64,000 bases of DNA from Hepsetus odoe (taxonomy: Eukaryota > Chordata > Actinopteri > Characiformes > Hepsetidae): NCBI GenBank assembly GCA_017165825.1, contig CM029372.1, positions 9,012,481 through 9,076,480 on the forward strand, given 5' to 3'. Shown here in pieces: positions 25,501-36,814 of the stretch. Position 1 is the first letter of the stretch. Each line of letters starts with the position of its first letter. Under the pieces are notes generated by a model, which was given only the letters and a program-made list of their open reading frames with translations, made no database searches and was not told the DNA's origin. Both the position numbers and the translations under genes were made by a program.

Positions 25501-28500
25501 ACCATGACACTGTGAGGCCCCCAGGGGTAAGAAAGAAACAGAATGAGCGATGGTGTCTGGGTGTGCATCAGTGTGAGGAGGAGGAGGAGGAGGAGGGGGG
25601 GGGGTGGGGGGGAGGAATGGTGAGGAGATTTAAAAAAATAAATAAATAAATAAAAAATAAGACTCCATCCTGGAAAACGATCTGCCAAACACTGTTTGAT
25701 TAGTGAGGTCTAAGCCTTAAAGAATTCAGAAATGGTGTGATGAACAGTTGTTGCTTTGACCTCCAAATTCGCCACATTTCTATACGATCAAGCGCCTGTG
25801 GGACGTTCTGGCCCCACCTCATAGCTTACAGGACTTAAAGGATGCTCTACTACTGTCTCAGGGTCAGACACAGCAGCACACATTTACATTTACAGCATTT
25901 AGCAGACGCTCTTATCCAGAGCATGTCCTAATGACAGTCCTGGAGCAACTCAGGGTTAAGGGTCTTGGTAGTGCTGGAGGTGGGATTCGAACCGGGGACC
26001 TCTTGATCCAGAGGTAGGCAAGTACCCTACCACTAGACCACCGCCACAGCACACTGTGCCCATGCTTTCTCTTCTGCTCACCTCTGTCTGCACACAGCAT
26101 GAAGATGAAAAAATGTTGCATTTTTAGCTTTCCCACATACTGCTATGGTATATAAAATCCATATACAGTACTGTGCAAAAGTTTTAGGCAGGTGTTAAAA
26201 AATGCTGTAAGCAAAGAATGCTTTCAGAAATATAAATATGATTATTTTTATCAATTTACTAAATGCAAAGTGAGCGAACAAAAGAAAAATCTAAATCAAA
26301 TCAATATTTGGTGTTACTACCTTTTGCCATCAAACCAGCATCAGTTCTTCTAGGTACACTTGCACAAAGTCAGGGATTCTGTAGGATTATAGTCGGTGTA
26401 TGATCAACCAGTTTTACCAAACAGGTGCTGATGATCATCAGTGTCACACGGAGGCTGAAACACAGTCATGTTTGGAACAACCGACCAGCCGAGCTCCATC
26501 AAAAACTGTGTGCAAGTGTACCTAGAAGAACTGATGCTGTTTTGAAGGCAAAGGGTGGTCACACCAAATATTGATTTGGTTTAGATTTCTCTTTTGTTCA
26601 TTCACTGCATTTTGTTGATTGATGAAAATAAATGATTAACACTTCCATTTCTGAAAGCATTCTTTGTTTACAGCATTTTTTCACACCTGCCTAAAACTTT
26701 TGCACAGTTCTGTATAATATTAAGCTTTTTATTGATAAAATACCACAGGCTGGTATACAAATATAATTCATATGTGATTTGTGGATTTGTCCATTTTGGC
26801 GACACACCTGAGCTGCTATTTCCTTTTTGCAGCAACGTTATTAAAACAACACCTACCATCTCTGAGCAGAGATCTACAAATCAAAAGCCTATTGCCACAT
26901 TAAACAATTTAGAAATCCCTAGTGAAATCTGACGAATGGTTCTAGTTTCTTTATCTCCAGAATTGTACATAATGCATGAAAACAAGTCTGGTTGTTCCGG
27001 CATGCATACATCGCCATACATAACCAGCAAACCAGTTGCCTTCTTTTTTACTGAAGGATGGAGCTTTTCCCATGAAAGAAAAATCTTTTTTTGCAATATG
27101 CTCGTTCCCATTCATTTCTCAATGAGCTACCTAATAATGTTTCTGGTTAGACTTTTCGTTTTCCTGTACAGTTTCCATCAGGTGCATCTCTCATCACCCC
27201 AGCTCGGCATTAGGTTTGTAATAGAGCCAGTTTTTGGGCGCCATTAAACTAAAAACATGACAACAATATCTTAGAACGCTAGAAGGCACTCGCAAATGAG
27301 TCCTTAGAAAATGGGGGAGAAAGACACTAAGTAACTAAGATGTCGTTTTTTTTTTCCCCCCTAGTATTTACTTGTCAGTTTTATCTAAATATTTTGCTGT
27401 TTCATTGTGTTTATTGCTCTGGCTCTTGTATGAAAAATTCAAAAATGATGTATGTAATGAGAAAATGTTTTAACTGTGATCAGCACATCTCCTAGTTCAG
27501 CCTTTTCCTTCCTCATAGCTTCCTTTAACCAGTGCTGTAAATATAAACCGTAAATCAAAAGCTGTAACTAATGGTATCGAAATATTTAATGGGAGAAGTG
27601 AAGAATGTGTAAATCAATTAGTCTTCTTTGTAAAATACTTGTTGTGCCCTTTAGCCCACCACAATAGGAAGGATTTAAATGGCTGAAGTGTAAGGTTAGG
27701 GTAGATGGAACACTGGTTTCTGGAAGGACCAGCCTTAATATGATATGCTTGAACTTCTCGCAGGCAGATATAAAATCTGTTCTTTCTCACATTAGTCCAT
27801 TCAGTCAGTTTCATTCAGTCTTTCACCAATAGACCTTACCGTTTACCAGCATGCTGTCTACCTGCCCTTTCCTGCCTCACAATTTGTCTTTTGAGTCAAA
27901 GAAAAAATGTTGAGCCTTTAACGTAGACAGGTATAAAGAAAAAACCTTTTCCAGATCACATTGCTTCCCCTTACGTTACTGAATTCCTTCCCGATTGCCT
28001 CAGATGGAACCAGTTTAATTTAGATAGAGTCAGATGTACTTTCTCAGCATGGCATGCTCACAAGGGACCATGTGGCCTGAGTGTTTTGTAACTTGGGCCT
28101 TAGCGTCGCTGTAAAGACGAGGCTGTACTGGAGAAAGGCCATGGTCTAGTATTGTTAGCTGTATTGGCTGGGAAGTGTAACTGTGTCCACTGGCCTTTGC
28201 AGGTACAATGGCTGCCACAGTAGTGCCTGCGAACGGATAGACACAGCTAGAGTGACGTTGGGCTGCATAAGGAGGGGGAAAGGAGTTGACAATGGGGGTG
28301 ATTGTTGGTGACCATAGAGGTGATTATATCTAAGACCTGATTTACTTGCCAATAGTGCTGCCGGCTAATCCATTCAACCAGTACTCAAACTAATAGCAAG
28401 ACAGAAATGCTCCTGAAATCTCAGACCCAAACGATTCAGTTTTAGGATCTGATTCCATTCCCATTTCAAAAACGAAACAAGTAGTTTACTAATTTACTGC

Positions 28501-30204
28501 ATTTGGGCTGAAATATGGCCAATTGGAGGAAAACATTATTGTAAATGATGGTACGTATGTGTTTTTAAAGGTAATTAATAAGGTTAAATGAAGTTGGCAA
28601 AATCAAATTTATGTAAGTAATTTCAGGAACCATTGAGGAGTTCATGACTTATTTACTTGCAGCAGGTGCTGAGTTACTCATGCCAGGAAGTATAAGATAT
28701 TTTTTTTTAAATGTATCTAAAATTTAAGTTTTAGCTTGTATTAAGAAATTATAAATCAGTGAAAAACACTTCCAAATCGCATCAGTAAGTCCAGGCCATG
28801 GATTTCTGCCTTGCTTTCTCCCTTGCTTTTTGAAGGGAGAAGGACGTGTTTGTCGCTTGAATAATGTATCAGCATTAGATCTAAGATTCTGATGATCAAT
28901 AATTTAAAAAGGTTTAAAAACAAACTCATTTTATATATATTTTACATTTTAAATATATGTTACAAAGTGATTAATGGTAGTGTTTTGCATTACTTTTGAG
29001 AAATTCTGGCCCTGTCTGTCTGTGTTGGCCTAGTAGAACTTGGTATAAAGGATTGGGCTGCCGACACACCGATGGCCTTTTAAAGACACCATAATGCCTG
29101 TAGCATCATCAATTGTGTCCGTCTCCTCTGCAGTAAAAGGGTAATAGCATCATTAAGCTTGAGACTAATTGATCTGCCTTTTTAATTTGGGACTTTAAAT
29201 TCAATCACAGGTTCAGCATGTTGGAAATCGCTCAATATTATCTGTTTGTTGTAAGCGATGCCTAAAGCTTTAGTTTAGGAGAATAACCAAGAAGGATGTC
29301 CAGGAAGAAGTATAGTGGAACCTTTTCTTCTCCTTTTTTTTTCTTGCTGGGATGTTGGGCAGCAGTATAGTAATGATAGTTATTAGGCTTGAGCACCTGG
29401 GCTGGCGAGAGGATTTATGTGGCCTGAGGCTTGCATATGGCAGCACACAGACACATACACACAAAGAAGCTTTTGTATGGACTGAGTATGATGGAGTTTG
29501 AGGCAGCCAGTCCATAGAGCTGTTTGGATGGTGAAACTCAAGCCTGTATAGATGGTTAAAGGAATGAGAAGGGTCCTCATGTCAGACATATTAAGCTACA
29601 CTGAAGCTACATGTGAGTGTGCCGTGAATGGGCTATCTGTAAAATCCTGGTTAAGGTTAAGTTTGTTGCCCCACATTTACCCTGCTTAACTTTTTTAATC
29701 TTGTTTTAATTTGACATTCTTGTGCTGTTCTTAGTGGTGTAAAAAGTATCTTTAAAGTGGCAGTTCTGCAGACATTTGGAAATTTTTGAATGTGGTATAT
29801 TGTCATGTTTATGCATTGTGCACAAAAAGAAAGTATATATATTATTTATCATTCAGCTCGAGTCCAGTAAGGAATCACATCTTAAGTTGAATTTTCATGT
29901 GACTTTTTTTTTGTTTTTTTCTTTGTTCTTTTTAAAGAAAACAGAGGCATGGGAAAGAGAGAAGACACGTGCTGATATGGAGGAGTATGTCTGGGAGGAT
30001 AGCCCATCCCAAAAGAACATTCTAGAAACTTTATTGCGCATGCATCCTCTCAGAGAGAAGGAAGAAGGAGTACGGGAGGAGTTACTGGGGCGAGAAGAGG
30101 TACAGGAGTACAAAGACTCAGTAACCAAGCTGAAGAATGAAGGAGAGACTGAGAGCAACATGCAGCAGTACAAAGAGGCTGTGAAGAAACTTCTCAATAT
30201 CTGA
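19417..30204 (+). CDS. mrps35: mitochondrial small-subunit ribosomal protein mS35, complete, 8 exons
   Basis: Nuclear-encoded protein of the 28S subunit of the mitochondrial ribosome, imported into the matrix. Eight exons (19417-19561, 20368-20411, 20569-20736, 21187-21247, 21406-21545, 24254-24363, 25096-25165, 29938-30204) join in frame to 1005 bp, 334 residues; the human protein is about 323. Residues 1 to about 50 are Arg-rich with few acidic residues, an import signal. From about residue 64 the conserved core follows: [75 protein letters not shown] and [10 protein letters not shown]. The C-terminus is a charged helical stretch ending KKLLNI. Every splice site is GT/AG. The start is the first ATG after the CpG region. 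Introns carry several SINEs and one mariner element. Confidence 0.97.
20048..20218 (-). repeat. tRNA-derived SINE, family B
   Basis: Plus strand shows cggcattcagccggcactct, cttatccagagcgacttcca, gggtcttgctcagggaccca and a right-end stretch ending tagaccaccacctcc. The tRNA-like head is therefore at the right and the element runs on the minus strand. Confidence 0.8.
20368..20411 (+). CDS. mrps35: mrps35 exon 2
   Basis: 44 bp between attgcag and gtaact, reading [14 protein letters not shown]. Poorly conserved linker; chosen because it restores the frame between exons 1 and 3. Confidence 0.85.
20569..20736 (+). CDS. mrps35: mrps35 exon 3
   Basis: 168 bp, phase 0 at both ends; contains [11 protein letters not shown] and [12 protein letters not shown], near-identical to the family. 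Confidence 0.96.
21187..21247 (+). CDS. mrps35: mrps35 exon 4
   Basis: 61 bp after tcttacag; reads [20 protein letters not shown], donor gtatgg. Confidence 0.95.
21406..21545 (+). CDS. mrps35: mrps35 exon 5
   Basis: 140 bp after ctgatgcag; contains [15 protein letters not shown] and [12 protein letters not shown]; donor gtgaga. Confidence 0.95.
22661..22900 (-). repeat. tRNA-derived SINE, family A
   Basis: Complete reversed copy: tail gacaaccctcgtcattgcaa at the left, B box ggggtttgaacccc (read on the minus strand) and head ccctaaccacc at the right. Confidence 0.88.
22926..23106 (-). repeat. tRNA-derived SINE, family B
   Basis: Tail tttacgacatttagcagacg, then ctcttatccagag; the head near gattcgaacctggggccata is at the right. 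Confidence 0.88.
23117..23287 (-). repeat. tRNA-derived SINE, family B, adjacent second copy
   Basis: Same order as its neighbour, in tandem orientation, with a short deletion in the tail. Confidence 0.88.
23395..23665 (+). repeat. tRNA-derived SINE, family A
   Basis: Head gcagcggtggcctagtggtt, then gggttcaaacccttt, the ccctgaggtacccttgagca body and a gtgacctcgcaatgacaaga tail. Inverted relative to the copy at 22661. Confidence 0.9.
24254..24363 (+). CDS. mrps35: mrps35 exon 6
   Basis: 110 bp after acgtatag; begins [16 protein letters not shown]; donor gtggcc is weak but correctly placed, and the split codon joins exon 7 as Ser-Cys-Pro-Leu. Confidence 0.95.
24742..25015 (+). repeat. tRNA-derived SINE, family A
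   Basis: Full copy: gcagcggtggcctagtggtt, B box gggttcgattccc, body and a caatgacgagggttgtcact tail; lies just before mrps35 exon 7. Confidence 0.92.
25096..25165 (+). CDS. mrps35: mrps35 exon 7
   Basis: 70 bp after ctttacag; reads [19 protein letters not shown], the best conserved block of the protein; donor gtaagt. Confidence 0.96.
25570..25655. repeat. GGA/G-run and (AAAT)n low-complexity
   Basis: GAG triplets, a G-rich run and then AAAT tetramers. Confidence 0.9.
25878..26047 (-). repeat. tRNA-derived SINE, family B, good copy
   Basis: On the minus strand: gtggtctagtggtagggtac as A box region, ggttcgaatcccacc as B box, a body with gacccttaaccctgagttgc, and a tail ctctggataagagcgtctgc ending in cattt-type repeats. 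Confidence 0.92.
26166..26712. mobile_element. non-autonomous Tc1/mariner element with intact ends and TA duplication
   Basis: Terminal inverted repeats begin CAGTACTGTGCAAAAGTTTT at the left and end aaaacttttgcacagttctg at the right. TA dinucleotides flank both ends (26164-26165 and 26713-26714). The middle holds broken transposase C-terminal sequence lacking the SPDLN region. It lies in mrps35 intron 7. Confidence 0.9.
26720..29930. other. mrps35 intron 7, nothing else recognised
   Basis: AT-rich single-copy-looking sequence. Open frames are short and without known domains on either strand. Confidence 0.6.
29938..30204 (+). CDS. mrps35: mrps35 exon 8 with stop codon
   Basis: Acceptor tttaaag; reads [20 protein letters not shown] and ends KKLLNI, TGA at 30202. 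Follows a 4.8-kb intron. Confidence 0.96.
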   Translation, partial: KTEAWEREKTRADMEEYVWEDSPSQKNILETLLRMHPLREKEEGVREELLGREEVQEYKDSVTKLKNEGETESNMQQYKEAVKKLLNI

Positions 30205-30283
30205 GAGACATTGTGTGGATGAGAGAAATGGAGGTAGAAACAAGCATAGATTGCCGTTGTCACGTCTATTAGTACCAAATTGA

Positions 30284-30289
30284 ATTAAA
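30284..30289 (+). terminator. possible mrps35 polyadenylation signal
   Basis: ATTAAA 80 bp after the stop codon, the common variant of the vertebrate signal. Confidence 0.45.
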
Positions 30290-31820
30290 TTTATCAGTGA
30301 GATGGTTCATGCGTATCATTGCTATCTTAAAAAAAAATGTTAATTTTTTTTTTTTTTTTTACAAAGGTTTTTGTATTATTTGTATGCACCAGCAGTTCAT
30401 TTGGAATAGACCATCATATTCTCCAGAAAATCTTAGAGCTTAAAAACATTGAAAGTTTTTCCTTTTTCTATTAGGCCGCTATTTAGAACAGCACCAATAT
30501 GAGAGTCTCAAGCCCAACAAGCTCTTTTTCAAAGGCCAATCACATTCTCGGTTATAGAACATGATCAGAAGTGCACATGACAAATACACAAAGTACTAGA
30601 GGTAAATGTTGATCAAATGATTTTCTGTGAATTAAGTGATGGTCAATGAAATGAGGTCACACACTACTTGTGTTCTCCACTTGCTTGGGAATATCTGTGC
30701 TTTATTTTTGAAAACTAGAAAGTGTTTCCCTCCCTTGCTTGAAAGTTACCTTTTTCTGACACATGAACATGAATCACTCCACTCCTCCTTCTCCTTAAAA
30801 GCAAATTCCGTACCATTACAGACACCCTGTTCAAAGGATGCTTTCAAGCAAAGTTTGGTAAATATACCCTGTTGCTCCATTAGGTTCTACTCTGATGTGC
30901 TGGTTATGGGAAAAGAGTAATCTGAGACTTTCCAAAGAGTTCCGGCTCCTTCCATTTGGGCATGGGGAGAAAAACTAGTCCAAGCCCAGGTGGCAGTACC
31001 ACTCTTTTAACAACTCCAAGCACTTAGGGAGCAACTGCCTTTAAAGAACAAAACTGAGCTTGTTGGCTGTCTTGCTTGGAAGCACCCATAATACTACTTA
31101 ACGTTTACTCTGCTGGCTGGTGTTTTTCACAGAGCTCGGTATTACTCTGTATGTGGGGCTGCCATAAATAAAAAAGCTCATGTATGTGGACAAAATAAGA
31201 ACATAATCTTATAAAGGACCTGAAACCAAACTTAGGAATTATGACATCTATCCAGCACAACTGTTTTAGGTAATTACCAAACTTCCAAGCTTCCAGGGCA
31301 TTTTGTAAAAGATCCATTTAGTTATTAAACTGTAAACTAGATCTAACAGGTTGACACTTGGCAGTCACTGAGACTTGGTTTATTTAATCATAAAGACTGA
31401 AATGAATATTTACATTAAATATCATGGATAATCTTTTAAGAATACTTTTTAGTTACATTCATGATTGTGCAAAGTCAGATAATCTAATGTGTAATACTAT
31501 GTAGTGTTAACATTCCTTAAGATGGACCACTACAGTTAGTGACAATACTGAACATCTGGTGGTTAGCCAAATGGCTGTTGTTGATCCTTAAACAAATATA
31601 TATTAGAACAGGAAATCTCATCATCTGTTTTATGCAATTATACCAATAACAGTTTCATTTGGAGCTGGACAGAAGTGTCCTCAGGTTCATGCAGTTTCTT
31701 CTTGGTCTTGCATATTAATATATAGAGAACTGGTGATTTGTTCAAAGATAAAAATCAAAAATTTTGAAAAAGCTTTACCCTTCTGTCGATAACAGCCCTG
31801 ATCCTAGTGTGAGGATACTT
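30290..31820. other. intergenic, between convergent mrps35 and mansc4
   Basis: No exon, RNA gene or clear mobile element seen. The 3' untranslated regions of both genes enter from either side. Confidence 0.6.
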
Positions 31821-31822
31821 TC

Positions 31823-31828
31823 TTTATT
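31823..31828 (-). terminator. possible mansc4 polyadenylation signal
   Basis: AATAAA on the minus strand, about 75 bp after the stop codon. Confidence 0.4.
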
Positions 31829-31902
31829 TTTGTCACTGAGAGTCACTTTTGCCTGGCAGCTTCTGCAAACACCTCTCCAGAACCTTCTGAGTCCTTCAAG
31901 TC

Positions 31903-33227
31903 TTACGAGCTCTCTCTCACAATGACGTACTTGATGAGCCTCATGGAGCCTCTTTTACCCCTTAGTGTGGTCCGGTATCTCCCTTTCCTTCTTCTCCTAC
32001 CCCTCCAGCTCACTGCCATCAGCACTGAACAACAGCAACCAAATACTATGGTTGCACATGTTGCCAGGGCAACCAGCACAGTATTAGCAGCCAAATGCCA
32101 CACTTGTGTCAAACTTCCATCACCTCCAGGATGTGGGCTATCCCCTGTTGTAATGTTTCGACTAATATATCCTTTTGTATCATTGGGATATGGCTGGCTG
32201 TCCTCCATGCTGGTAGTGGGTGTCAGTGAGCTGTTCACTGAAGCTGCTGCAGGTGAGGAAGGTCTTGTTGTGGATGTTGAAGCAATGGATGCTGTGGAAT
32301 TGTCAGTAGTGGTTTGATTGATGGAGGTATACGCTTGGCCATATTTTGTTGGAGGCTGAGGGGTACCTTCCTCCACTAGTGGAGATTCTGTAGATAGGGT
32401 GTCTGTAGGTTGAGGATAAGGCAAACTCAAAGTTACCTTGCTTCTAGTGACCTGTGGTTGTGCAGTGGTTGTGTGCTGGGTGGTAGTTTTGAGAGTGTTT
32501 GATTCTAAAGCTGTACTGTGGATGAAGTTTGTAGTTGTGCCTTGAGGACCTATGAGAGGGCTAGGTGTGGTCGTTGTGGTAGGTTTACTGTTAAGGGTTT
32601 TACTGGATGCCAGTGTGGTCTGACTGGTTGTGGATGCTGTTCTGGATGCCAGTGTGGTCTGACTGGTTGTGGATGCTGTTCTGGATGCCAGTGTGGCTTG
32701 CCTGGTTGTATATGCTTTTGTAGATGGCAGTATTGTCTGACCGGTTGTAGGTACAGCTGTGTCAGCCATTGCAGTTTGGGTTGTTGTAGATGCTGTTGTG
32801 AGACTGGAGACTAATGAAACTGTTGTGGTGATAGTCGAAGTACGTAGGGCAGGTAAAGTCAAGCTTGTCTGACCCATGTAGGACATGGATAAAAGATGTG
32901 GTACATAATTGGTCGTTACAAGAGTAGAACTGGGTTGAGTAGGCTTCTTTAATGTGGATCTTTGAGCAGATGGGGCTGGAGGTATAACCTGGGTAGAGAA
33001 TATGGAGACAGGCACTTCAGATGTTGGTGAGGGGGTAGATGAATGTGTGCCTGTGGTAGGAGTGGCAAGGTCGGTTGAGCTGCTTGGCACCACAAGAGGC
33101 CGATTGAACTGGCGTTTGTCAGATGCAAGGGGTTCAGAAACGTTGAGCCTAGATGAGGCATGGTTTGGCAGCACACGGTAATTGGAGGTGAAGTACTTGC
33201 CAAACACCAGCAGATCAGGATCCACAC
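31903..33227 (-). CDS. mansc4: mansc4 exon 3: mucin-like stalk, membrane segment, tail, stop
   Basis: Acceptor tatatag; 441 codons and stop. Dominated by Thr and Ser. Contains a 13-residue tandem repeat (32603-32719). Confidence 0.92.
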
Positions 33228-36200
33228 CTATATAACACATTTGCTATTAGCTCATAATTAAACTCGATATTTTTTAGAAAATCTGTAATAACGTTGAAAT
33301 GCTAACTGTCCAACATCTCACTGTTTTATCATTGTAATATACAAAAGGCATTTGAAAATAGAGAAAAGCTGGAGATTTTACTTGTTACAGACATTGGATA
33401 AAATGTTATTAAGATAATAGACCAGCGAAGTTGAAGAGCAGACTTTTCAAATATCTTGAAAGCTGGGAAGGCTTACCACCCACCTTTAGTAACATTATAG
33501 AGGATGACATTGCCTTTTTGGCGAAGAATGCAGCTTTCTAGCGTTGGGCAGTGTAGGTGAAAGCAGTTGGCACTGTCCTGAGTAGTGTTGTAATGATAGA
33601 CAGCCAGGTTACAGGAGGCTGCATGACAGAAGGAGAAAGTCTCAGTTTCTGGGGAACTGACTTCTATACACAAACAGATTTAAAATTAAAACCCATGTAA
33701 GGTTTGACTGAATTGGAGCTCTATAATGTCTCACAGTAAGGCAACATTGGATTGCTTTAGAATGAAATAGAATTTATTGTAATGATGAAGGTTGTTCATT
33801 GGCTATTATGGACCACATTACATGCTTGAGTGTTTTCCTGCTTCACCACACATGACCCTGAGCTACTCAACTGAATAACAAGCCCTTCACACTGCAGTGG
33901 GCAAGGCACCAGGGGTGTCATGGAGTCTGAATAGGGAAATACACTGTTCCTTGTAAGGAATCACTACCAATACACTATTGAAGAATACGTTCAGAAAGTC
34001 TTGTGTAAAGAATAATTTCAATAATTGCAGTTCTTTCATTTCTGAAATATGTTGTAAGCCAAAGTTTTATCTTCGTAGAGGATGTAGAGCAGTGAATGGC
34101 ATAACTGTAAACAGCAACAGTGAATACAACAAACAAAGAGTTAATTATTGGGAGTTCATAACTGGACAGCAGTAATTTCATTATATTGTATTATTTGTAT
34201 CATCACTATCGTGAAGATAATTATCAGCAGTTAAACCCTCGGTTTTTTAAAAGGAATGGAATGATGGAGCAGAAAAAGATGAAAAGGAGATTATTAAGAG
34301 GCTCCGATTAAAGATTTGCCAGTGACTGCCAAGCTGAAAGAGAGTGATTAAAGAGAGATATGATCAGTTACTGTTATGGTTATCCTGGAACCTACTGTAG
34401 AGCCAGAAAGCCTGCAATTAAAGAAGAATGATCAAAGACAGAAAGAAAAAACAAACAGAATGTATGAAATGAACAGCAGCAAAACATTTTTCCACGTTCC
34501 CATGGTGCTAAAGTAATAGAACATATGTATGAAAAGAATGTAGGAAAATAAAGTGGTACAGGATATGGATGAGGGCAGTGTGACAGTGGTGAGATCTGCA
34601 GTAGGAGTGACCAATGCATTTAAAGTAGAGGCTGGATTACATCAAGGATCAGCGCTAAGCCCATTCTTGTTTACCATGGTAATGGACAGGTTGGCGGACG
34701 AGTTTAGACCGGATTCCCTGTGAACAATGATGTTTGCTATGATATTGAGATCTGTAGCGAGAATAGGGTGGAGGTGGAGATATGCTATAGAGGGGAGAGG
34801 AATTAAAGTGAATAGGACAAAGACGGAATACATGAGTGTGAACAAAAGAGTGGAAAGTGGAGTGGTTAGGCTGCAGGGAGTACAGGTGGAGGAATTTAAA
34901 AACTTGAGCAACAGTTCAGAGAAATGGGGAGAGTAGAAGAGAGGTGAAGAAGAGAGTGCTGGCAGGTTGGAATGGGTGGAGATGAATGGCAGGAGTGTTC
35001 TGTGACAGGTATTAGCACGGATGAAAGGAAAAGTTTACAGGACAGCAGTGAGACCAGCTATGCTATATGGATTGGAGACAGTTGTGCTGATGAAAATGAC
35101 AGGATGCAGAGCTGGTGATGGCAGAGCTAAAGATGCTAAGCTAGGAGAAGGATGTTGGTTTTCCTGGAGCTACCAGGAAAGAGGAAAAGAGTAAGACTAA
35201 AGAGATTTATGGATGTGGTGAGAGAGGACATGTAGTTGGTTGGTTTGAAGGAGAAAGATGCAGAGCACAGGAAGACATGAAGATAGTTTATCGGCTGTGT
35301 CGTCCCTTAATGGGAGCAGCCGAAGCTGTTATTCGTACAGTACATATGAGTTTTTATATGTATTATTTTGCTGTTAACACCACAAACACTGTCATTTCAC
35401 ATATAACAGATTACCTTAATGGCAAAAAGCATGTCCCGTTTTCTTAAACACATTCACTGAAGTCTAACAGTTTTCTTTTCCTGATTCCTGATTCCTGATC
35501 CCTGATCATCACATATTTCAACGCTGCTTGGAAAATGGACCAATCAGGAGGTTTATCATGACTTTTACAGTAACGACCAGTTTAATGTAAACTGAGCTCA
35601 TGGAGTGAGACAAGATGGATTAGGTCTCCATAAGAGGTCAGGCAGCCCTCATCATTAGGGTTAGGTCTCATCATTACTATGTAAACACTCCAGTGAAGAG
35701 AGTGAGTATCGGTGCATATGCACTCCACCACATTCCAATAAATATCTTTTACAACATTGGGCCCCAACTCTCAACATGGGTACTGCAGAGCCTGCGCTAG
35801 GGTCCCAACCCTGAGAGCAGGGGTACTACAGGGGTCAGAGCTCCCTTCACACAGGTACAGCAGGGACCCAGTTCTGAGAGCTGAGGGCACTACTGAGTAC
35901 CATCCCTGAAAGCTGGGAAAGCAGGGGTACTAAAGGGTCCTGGCCCTGAAAGCAGGGGTACTAGAGGGTGCCAGCCCTGAGAGCAGGGGCACTACAGGGT
36001 CCCAGCCTTGAGAGCAGTGTAACTACAGGGGTCCCAGCCCTGAGGGGTACTTCCAGTGTTCAAACCTGAGAGAAGGTGTTCTACAGGTGTCCCAGCTCTG
36101 AGGCCAGGGGTACTTTAGAGAACCCTTGGTAGAGGTGCGAGATGTATCCTATCCCTATGGACAGCTGAACTACAGTGGCAAAGAGGATGTTGGGTAACTC

Positions 36201-36425
36201 ACAGTTGGTGCTGAGGCAGCAGGCGCGGCTGCATTTGAGTGCGCTTTCCTCCTGGTAGAGCTCCAGCAGGGTGGCTCCTCTGCGCTGAGACTCCTCCACA
36301 GCGATGTACAGTCCAGGAAAGCGCCGGATCCAGCAGTTCTTGTAGTAAGTGGTGGGGGAGCACACAGGCTCCACTTTCTTAAGCCAGCTTAGCAGCCACA
36401 GCACGCTCCATGCGATCAGCATCAT
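31903..36425 (-). CDS. mansc4: MANSC domain-containing protein 4, complete, 3 exons
   Basis: Single-pass type I membrane protein of unknown biochemical role. Exons 36203-36425, 33484-33618 and 31903-33227 join in frame to 560 residues. Residues 1-20 form a hydrophobic signal peptide. The MANSC domain spans about 22-120, with CWIRRFPGL, CSRACCLSTN, SCNLAVYHY, CFHLHCP and SCIL. The phrase VDPDLLVFGKY closes it. A Thr/Ser/Pro-rich stalk follows (about 130-495), likely O-glycosylated, with N-glycosylation sequons. Then come a membrane segment (about 498-527) and a basic tail starting RGRRRRKGRYR. MANSC1 has a similar plan, but the domain details and the neighbour mrps35 (also adjacent in human) favour mansc4. 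The exon 2 acceptor inside CATGCAG was chosen because the upstream one would create a stop. Confidence 0.9.
32603..32719 (-). repeat. 39-bp coding tandem repeat in mansc4 stalk
   Basis: Two near-perfect copies (32603-32641, 32642-32680) and a diverged third, encoding TASTTSQTTLASR-type units. The number of units is probably variable between individuals. Confidence 0.9.
33484..33618 (-). CDS. mansc4: mansc4 exon 2: second half of MANSC domain
   Basis: After ctgtcatgcag it reads SCNLAVYHYNTT, CFHLHCPTLESC and LYNVTK; donor gtgggt. Confidence 0.88.
33690..34410. other. mansc4 intron 1, nothing recognised
   Basis: No legible coding sequence or clear repeat on either strand before the LINE relic. 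Confidence 0.55.
34420..35335 (+). mobile_element. RTE-type LINE reverse transcriptase relic
   Basis: Pieces of a non-LTR reverse transcriptase run left to right: VVQDMDEGSV, GLHQGSALSPFLFTMVMDRL, then RWRYAIEGRGIKVNRTKTEY and VRLQGVQVEEFKN. The region that should hold the catalytic FADD motif is collapsed by a deletion. The 3' end has the gtcgtcccttaatgggagca finish typical of these elements. Dead copy in mansc4 intron 1, opposite to that gene. Confidence 0.85.
35765..36120. repeat. minisatellite, units of about 30 bp
   Basis: About ten imperfect units like agggtcccagccctgagagc followed by aggggtactaca, in mansc4 intron 1, starting roughly 80 bp past the exon 1 donor. Unit lengths vary. Confidence 0.85.
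36203..36425 (-). CDS. mansc4: mansc4 exon 1: signal peptide and first half of MANSC domain
   Basis: Starts MMLIAWSVLWLLSWLKK and ends CSRACCLSTN, phase 1, donor gtgagt. A second ATG directly follows the first. Confidence 0.9.
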
Positions 36426-36814
36426 TTACATCCAGCTCCGAGAAGACGCCTCACATCCTGACAGCTCCAGCATTACAGAGGCACCAGGCTGTGTGTGTGT
36501 ATGAGAGCGTGTGTGCTGCAGGTGGGGCGGGATTGTGTAAAGGAATGGCAGATGGAGCTCCCACAGCCCCTCCTCCTGCACCTGCTACTCCAGGGAGCAT
36601 CCTGAGGAGGCTGGAGCTGCCAGGATCTCCACTGATCCAATATCAAAGAATTGCAAGCAGAATAGCAGGTCAGATCATGTGGTGCAGTGGGATTGATCAA
36701 ATAGGTGGCAAATTAAAGAAAAGAGGTTTCTTAAGGCTTTAGAGACAATACAAGTCTAAGAAAAGTGTCCTGTTTTCCAAAATATAGTCCACTTGTTGAT
36801 GGTGTTGTGTGAGT

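Noticed and set aside
31922..32814. Plus-strand open frames rich in Cys/Gly/Val
   Set aside because: Antisense reading of the Thr/Ser-rich mansc4 stalk.
33619..33664. Alternative upstream acceptor for mansc4 exon 2
   Set aside because: Joining exon 1 to it gives an in-frame TAA; the acceptor at 33619-33620 gives the expected MANSC sequence.
35765..36120. Regular repeats resembling a CRISPR array
   Set aside because: Units are directly tandem with no unique spacers, and the host is a vertebrate; it is a minisatellite.
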